64,000 nucleotides of DNA, taken from the NCBI RefSeq assembly GCF_040939455.1, contig NC_134111.1:54144501-54208500 (forward strand). Reading direction: 5' to 3'. This document shows, piece after piece, positions 58,000-64,000 of this stretch. Every line of letters starts with the position of its first letter. Position 1 is the first letter of the stretch. A program made the position numbers and the translations under genes. The stretch comes from Microcebus murinus (lineage: Eukaryota > Chordata > Mammalia > Primates > Cheirogaleidae). The notes beneath the pieces are model-generated. The model searched no databases. It had not been told where the DNA came from and saw only the letters and a list, made by a program, of their open reading frames with translations.

Positions 58000-60114
58000 A
58001 AGGCAGACCAAAGACACCAGCTGCCAGATCATCTCAGAAAGAAGAAAAGTTTTGGATGACAAAGAAAACACAAACAAACATAGATCAGGTATAATTCCAA
58101 GGGAAACATGCCAGAACCTACCAGAGATTCCAAGGGACGAAGTTGCCGAACAGAACAGGAAGGAGCAAGGTATCAGCAGAGATCAACCCTGGAGAGGCGT
58201 GGAGTCCAGTGAGAAGGGTAGGTGGAGTTTGTTTCTCGTTCTCTTGAGTCTCTGACAGTTGGTCCCCAAGCTGCTGGAGAGACTTTCTGCCCACAGGAGC
58301 CCAGAGGCTGCTGCTGCCAGTGAGATGGGACCTTCTTGTGGACAAAGCGCCAGGCTCCCACCCCTCTGCGCAATTCCCACCCCAAAGACCTGAACTGGGA
58401 TGGGTCTTTTGGATTGCCATATTGCTTCTCTACCCACCGTGTGTCTTTGTCCTCCTCAGGGGGCTTCAACTCCTCAAGTTTCATCTCACGCATTCACACA
58501 CAGACATTTCCCAACTCTGGCCCAGACTGCAGGAGCCACAGGGATCCAGTGGGTCCTGGGTGACCTGCCTAACTCCAGTAACTGGACATTCTGGGCAGGA
58601 GACCTCCCAGAGGGAGGGACAGGCACGATCAGAGTGCTGCCTTTCCTCCACCCAGACTCTTTTGCTTCCCTTCCTCCCCTCCACCCATGGCTACTGAGAG
58701 AGACACTGGAACCACCACATTGAGGCTTCCACAGACAGTGGGGTTCAGACTTTTCTTCTTGAGGAACTCTGAGGGGTTCCTGGACTGTGAGATCCCTGCA
58801 TGCCAGCTCTCCCTAGTGCTGCCTTCCCAGCTGCTCCATCAGAACAGGGCACACACCGAGGCAGAGGGACATCAAACCTGCTTGGGTGCCCTGTGGCAAC
58901 TTGACACCAGAGCGTTTCTTCCTGGCATGGTCATGAACTGATCTTCAGGGACCAGGCGATGGACCTTCAGGTCAGATCCCATACCCCCAAGTCTCAATTG
59001 CATGGCTCAGGGGCAGGGAGGGGAGATTTGTGAATTGCTTTCGGGAGGTGAGGGAGCCCACATGGGTAGATCAGGAGGAAGAGTGCAGTGTGGGTCCTAC
59101 CTGCTGTGTGCTCATGGGGTAGCTCTCCCCACAGGAGAGCCACACTCTCAGCTCAGGCTGGGGAATCCTGGGCAGAGAACAGTGTGGCCCATATCACAGT
59201 TGTGGGGGAACTTGGCTGGCTTAAGCTCCTGCTTGCTGGCAGACACTGGAGGGAAAACCTTTAGAGAAAATGAGGGTGGGGATGAGCAAGGCCTACTCCA
59301 GACTGCCAAACTGTGAATCTCAGATGGTCCCACCTCCACAAGCAGAATTTCTGGTTGGGTGGGACCACTTCAGCCCCTCCCTGGTGGCTTTGCAGACTTT
59401 TGTCTCCTACCAAAACAGCTACCTTGCCAACTTTTATGGAGTCTGAGGGCAGGCTCACATAGCCCAGTCCTACCCCTCCATACTCCCCCAACCACATCTG
59501 CTGAGACAGAATAAGAACTCACCTGGAAGTTCCAGGGGCCCACTCACCACCTGGGGCATTCAAGTGCTTCCTCTGAGGAATGAAAGCTGGTCAAAGGACC
59601 CAAAATCAACAATGTAGATTTCTCCTTTTGGCAAGCACCATCAGGCAGCTTGACAGGGAGGTCAATTTGCATGCCCTTTACAGCATTTTCTGACTTAATT
59701 TTACAAGTTGTGAGTTGATTCTCACCCACAAGCACCACCTACTGTCTCAGAAACTAAACTGAGTGTGTCATTATAATTGATACTGTTAAGAAGACCAGAG
59801 GGCTGGGGGAAAAACAAGATTTCAAAGATGTCCATCCTCCCTCATCAAAGAGAGATAGGGAATCTGCCCACACATATAGCTCACAATTGCTACAGCCTAT
59901 AAATACTTAGCAACTTAGAAATCCACCACACCAAGGATATCTATAACCAAGGGATCCATTCAGAACCTAGATCACCATCAAAGCACTAAGCAAAACCAAA
60001 GGTTCTTACCTAACATATGCCATTATACAAACACATCTGTACGTGTGAGTGCAAGGGAGTAAGCCATATCTAAACAAAAGGAAATCCAAAAATAAGAAGC
60101 ACCGGCTTCTCCAG
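58000..60114 (+). other. 5' leader of L1 copy 2
   Basis: GC-rich leader comparable in position to other L1 promoters but with a sequence I do not recognise from human subfamilies, which fits a strepsirrhine-lineage L1. Overlapping open frames of 60-125 codons on both strands at 58100-59500 belong to this leader and are not genes. Confidence 0.6.
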
Positions 60115-60187
60115 ATGAGAGGGAGTCACCAAAAGAACTCCAGAAGTATGAAGAATCAACTTGAATTCCCCACTCAAGAAACATAAC
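60115..60187 (+). pseudogene. L1 ORF1 stub fused out of frame to ORF2
   Basis: The ATG at 60115, in the context 'cggcttctccagatgagagg', opens MRGSHQKNSRSMKNQ, an ORF1-type start. The frame then runs out of register into ORF2 sequence and stops at 60185-60187. All the rest of ORF1 (coiled coil, RNA-recognition motif and C-terminal domain) is missing. Confidence 0.7.
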
Positions 60188-61374
60188 CTGGATGACTGGA
60201 TAAAAAAAAAAAAATGCAAGCCAAGTATCTGCTGTCTCCAGGAAACATATCTAACACACACAACATATCTAACACTCTGACTCATCAAGACTCAAGGTAA
60301 AGGGATGGAAAAAAATATTCCATGCAAATGGAAATCAAAAGAAAGCAGGCATAGACATTCTCATATCAGATAACATAGACTTCAAATCAACAATAGTAAA
60401 AATAGCAACAATAGTAACAACAATAGTAAAAAAAAAAGACAAAGATAGTCATTGTATAAGGGGAAAGGGAACAATTTATCAAGAAGACATAATAATCCTA
60501 AATATTTATGCACCTAACACAGGTGCACCCAGATTCATAATGCAAACCTTACTGATCTAAACAAACAGATAAATAGCAACATCATAATTTCCAGGGACTT
60601 CAACACCCCACTGACAGAACTGGACAGGTCCTCCAAGGAGAAAATAAATAAACATTAGACTTAAATGAGGCTCTAGAGCAAATGAGCCTAACAGACATTT
60701 ACAAAACATTCTACCCCCAAACTACTGAATATATACATTCTTGCCATCAGCACATGGAATAGTGTCTAAGATAGATCACATCTTAGGCCACAAAATATGT
60801 CTCAATTGGTACTCAATTCTACACAAAGTCAAGGAAATTAAACAACCTCCTGCTGAGCAACTATTGAGTCAAGGGAGAAATGAAGGTGGAAATTAAAAGA
60901 CTCCTTCAACTAAATAACAAAGGGGACACAAGTTATCAAAATTTGTGGGATTCAGCAAAAACAGTCCTAAGGGGAAAATTCATAGCGTGAAATGCCTACA
61001 TCAATAAAACAGAATGATCACAAATCAACAGTTGAATGAATTGTCTCAAGGAACTAGAAAAGGAAGAGCAAAACAAACCCAAACCCAGCAGAAGAAAAGA
61101 AATAACTAAGGTCAGAGTGGAACTAAATGAGATAGAAAACAAAACAAAAAATATACAGAAGATTAATAAAGCAACAAGTTGGTTCTTTGAAAAGATAAAT
61201 GAAATTGATATACCTTTCACTAGATTAACCAGAAATAGAAAAGAAAGAATGCAAATAAACTCAATCAGAAATGAAAAAGGAGATATTACAACTCATACCA
61301 CAGAAATACAATATCATCTGTGAATACTATGAAAATCTCTATGCACATAAACTCAAAAAAGTTGAGGAAATGGA
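60165..61374 (+). pseudogene. L1 ORF2 pseudogene, first part
   Basis: Endonuclease-domain phrases are visible: 'DDWIKKK', 'GWKKIFHANG'-like sequence near 60301-60330 and 'IYAPNTGAP'-like sequence near 60507. The best open piece (61036-61323, 95 codons) reads '[20 protein letters not shown]', '[17 protein letters not shown]' and '[11 protein letters not shown]', the region between endonuclease and reverse transcriptase. Stops and frameshifts break the rest. Confidence 0.85.
61355..61374. repeat. Left target-site duplication of the retrocopy
   Basis: Six A followed by gttgaggaaatgga; the same 20 bases recur at 61698-61717. Confidence 0.9.
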
Positions 61375-61697
61375 GTTTATATTGATTTTTTTTTTCATTT
61401 AAAAATCCTCTAATGGTGTAAGAAAGACCAGTAGATTCAATGGGAAATGTATCTAGCAAGCTGGTTCTTGCTTATATATAGTGATAAACTTTGTAGCTGC
61501 CTCTTTAACCAAGAATTTGTAAACACAACTCTAACAAATGTGAGTTTTTAAGGATTGTTATTTACTACTTTGGGTTGTAATTAGAACAGTGCACATCTAT
61601 CTTGCAAAATTTTGTAAATATTTTTGATTTTTTTCATAAAATGTAAATTTTACATAAAAGTTGTGCCCTTAATAAACATGTAATATATAATTAAAAA
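61375..61697 (+). pseudogene. 5'-truncated processed retrocopy of an mRNA 3' untranslated region
   Basis: About 320 bases that do not belong to L1 and interrupt its ORF2. The AU-rich sequence ends with the polyadenylation signal aataaa at 61671-61676, then 16 bases, then an A-tail from 61693. A long target-site duplication flanks it. These are the marks of an mRNA reverse-transcribed and inserted by L1 machinery. No coding part is included, because the copy is truncated within the 3' untranslated region. I do not recognise the parent gene. The insertion is younger than the host L1. Confidence 0.85.
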
Positions 61698-61717
61698 AAA
61701 AAAGTTGAGGAAATGGA
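61698..61717. repeat. Right target-site duplication of the retrocopy
   Basis: Exact repeat of 61355-61374. Its leading A residues merge with the A-tail, so the certain part is the 14 bases gttgaggaaatgga. Confidence 0.9.
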
Positions 61718-62790
<1,073 letters not shown>

Positions 62791-63002
62791 TGGAACTAAC
62801 TGATGTACACAGATGAAAATAAAACTCAGTGGAAATCATGCAGGTGGGAGCAAGGAGAAGGGGAGGGGTGAAATCATAACTAACGGGTACAGTGTACACT
62901 ATTTGGGTGATGGGCACACTTATAACTTTGACTCATGCAGTACAAAAGCAGTCCATTTAACCAAAACACTTGTACCCCTGTAATATTCTGAAATAAAATT
63001 TT
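62791..63002 (+). other. 3' untranslated region of L1 copy 2
   Basis: Contains a G-rich stretch 'ggagcaaggagaaggggagg' (62848-62867), typical of L1 3' regions, then 'cacttgtacccctgtaat' and the polyadenylation signal near 62991. Confidence 0.8.
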
Positions 63003-63016
63003 AAAAATACACAGGA
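63003..63016. repeat. Left duplicated target of a 34-bp insertion
   Basis: aaaaatacacagga, repeated exactly at 63051-63064. Confidence 0.9.
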
Positions 63017-63050
63017 AATAAAGTCCCAGATCAGTTGACTAAAAAAAAAA
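63017..63050 (+). mobile_element. 34-bp micro-retroposon with polyadenylation signal and A-tail
   Basis: The insert is 24 bases, aataaagtcccagatcagtt plus gact, then ten or more A. It starts exactly with the hexamer aataaa and sits between perfect 14-bp direct repeats. This looks like a retrotransposed mRNA whose copy stopped just beyond the polyadenylation signal. A 3' transduction by the adjoining L1 is the alternative, but would not by itself explain the duplicated flank. Confidence 0.6.
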
Positions 63051-63064
63051 AAAAATACACAGGA
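63051..63064. repeat. Right duplicated target of the 34-bp insertion
   Basis: Exact repeat of 63003-63016. Confidence 0.9.
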
Positions 63065-64000
63065 AAAAAAAATTAAAGGTCTTTCATACTCTGAAAAAAA
63101 AAGAGAGAATTAAAGTTACACAAGGCAATTACTAGTAGGAATAGCCTTAGGATATATTGAAATTTGCTTATTTCATGTGTCAAGTGATTAAGAACATTAA
63201 ATGCTGCACATGAGAAAATAGAACATGGACAGACAGGAATAATGTTGTGTGTCTTTAGGACACACATTAGAACACAAGAGAATTAGTGCCCAGATTTCAC
63301 TGAATTTATTTCAAATAAAGGCTTAAGAATGCTGTAACCTTTGAACTATTGCACACTATCTAAAGAGAGATACAAAACCATCTACGACTTATAGTGATTT
63401 CATCAGATTCTCTAAAAATGCTTTTCCCCCCTTAATAAATGGCTAGGATATTGAATTTTCAGAACAGTAGGATTTCTATATTTTGATACTTGCCTGATTT
63501 CTTAAAGTTCCCCAAAGTGCCATATCACTTCCTAATTGATTCTAATAGACACATGATTTGAGTCTTCTTGGGTTCTCCTTTGTTTAAGAACACTGGCAAA
63601 AGAAGTCACCAACTGGCATCTCTATGGGGACATCTTCTGTCCAGGAACCCTGTTTAGTGTCTAGGTTTCATGACGATGCTGACTTGAGTCAGTGCTACTG
63701 GAAATGAAGCTGTTTTGTAAAATGCTTCAGATTCCTAGTTATTTTCACTGCTGTCTCTTTAGCCCTGAGCATCTCTGGGGCAGAACTAGAAAGGGGCACT
63801 ACTCTGTGTGAGGGGAGCCTGCGTCCACAGAGGAAAGACACCCAGAGTCCCATGTCATGACCTATGTAATTTATTTCTAACTGAAACCCCATCTTTAACT
63901 CAGTGTTATCTTGTATTTCTGGCACCCTGCCTACCCTCTGTGCTGTGTATATTGGGGTTGGTTTCGGGAGAGATCACCCAGAGAGGGACATCTTTAGCAT
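63065..64000. other. Single-copy DNA, no gene recognised
   Basis: Short open frames only. No repeat family or exon is recognised to the window end. Confidence 0.5.

Noticed and set aside
58118..58723. Cluster of overlapping open frames on both strands
   Set aside because: They lie in the L1 copy 2 leader, are in conflict with each other and have no protein family signature.

Overview
This is a 64 kb piece of nuclear DNA from a primate, most likely a Malagasy lemur or another strepsirrhine. Two full-length Alu elements carry the strepsirrhine-type layout: the 'cagcctgagcaagagc' wording in the left arm, an extra 'attggccaactaa' block before the middle A-rich region, and 'gctaggctgacgccac' in the right arm. 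Both are flanked by clean target-site duplications. The rest of the repeat content is typical of a placental genome: MIR, L2, MER5A, old L1 3' ends and two larger L1 copies. I see no bacterial or organellar gene organisation.

I found no protein-coding gene that I can defend. The open frames are short, lack family similarity and mostly lie in repeats or GC-rich DNA. The window therefore reads as intergenic or intronic DNA. The only gene-like signals are a CpG island at about 24.2-24.7 kb with a TATA box facing the minus strand, and two exon-like segments (18889-19040 and 33094-33419) judged from splice-site pattern alone. Several blocks look like conserved regulatory DNA (4.6-5.4, 40.4-40.6, 44.9-45.2 and 45.4-45.8 kb), but this is by eye and needs a cross-species alignment.

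Layout. 1-15 kb: mostly single-copy DNA with scattered MIRs, a MER5A nested in a MIR, and two unnamed interspersed repeats. 15.4-27.7 kb: an Alu, a long L2, an unnamed repeat ending in a CA/TA microsatellite, a strongly G-depleted segment, the CpG island and an antisense L1 3' end. 27.7-30.8 kb: an L1 with a 5' leader but no ORF1 and no 3' half. 30.8-46 kb: single-copy DNA with L2, Alu and MIRs, one of which holds a perfect 20-bp hairpin. 46-57.7 kb: an old L1 fragment, L2, another antisense L1 3' end and three MIRs. 58-63 kb: a second L1, also without ORF1, carrying an internal ORF2 deletion and interrupted by a retrocopy of an mRNA 3' end. Just beyond its tail is a 34-bp insertion with its own duplicated target. 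63-64 kb: single-copy DNA.

The most rewarding observations are the products of retrotransposition and template switching: the mRNA-tail retrocopy inside L1, the 34-bp micro-retroposon, the perfected hairpin in a MIR and two L1 copies that both lost ORF1. I did not find an undescribed multi-gene system. Repeat names come from recognising consensus features, not from a database search.
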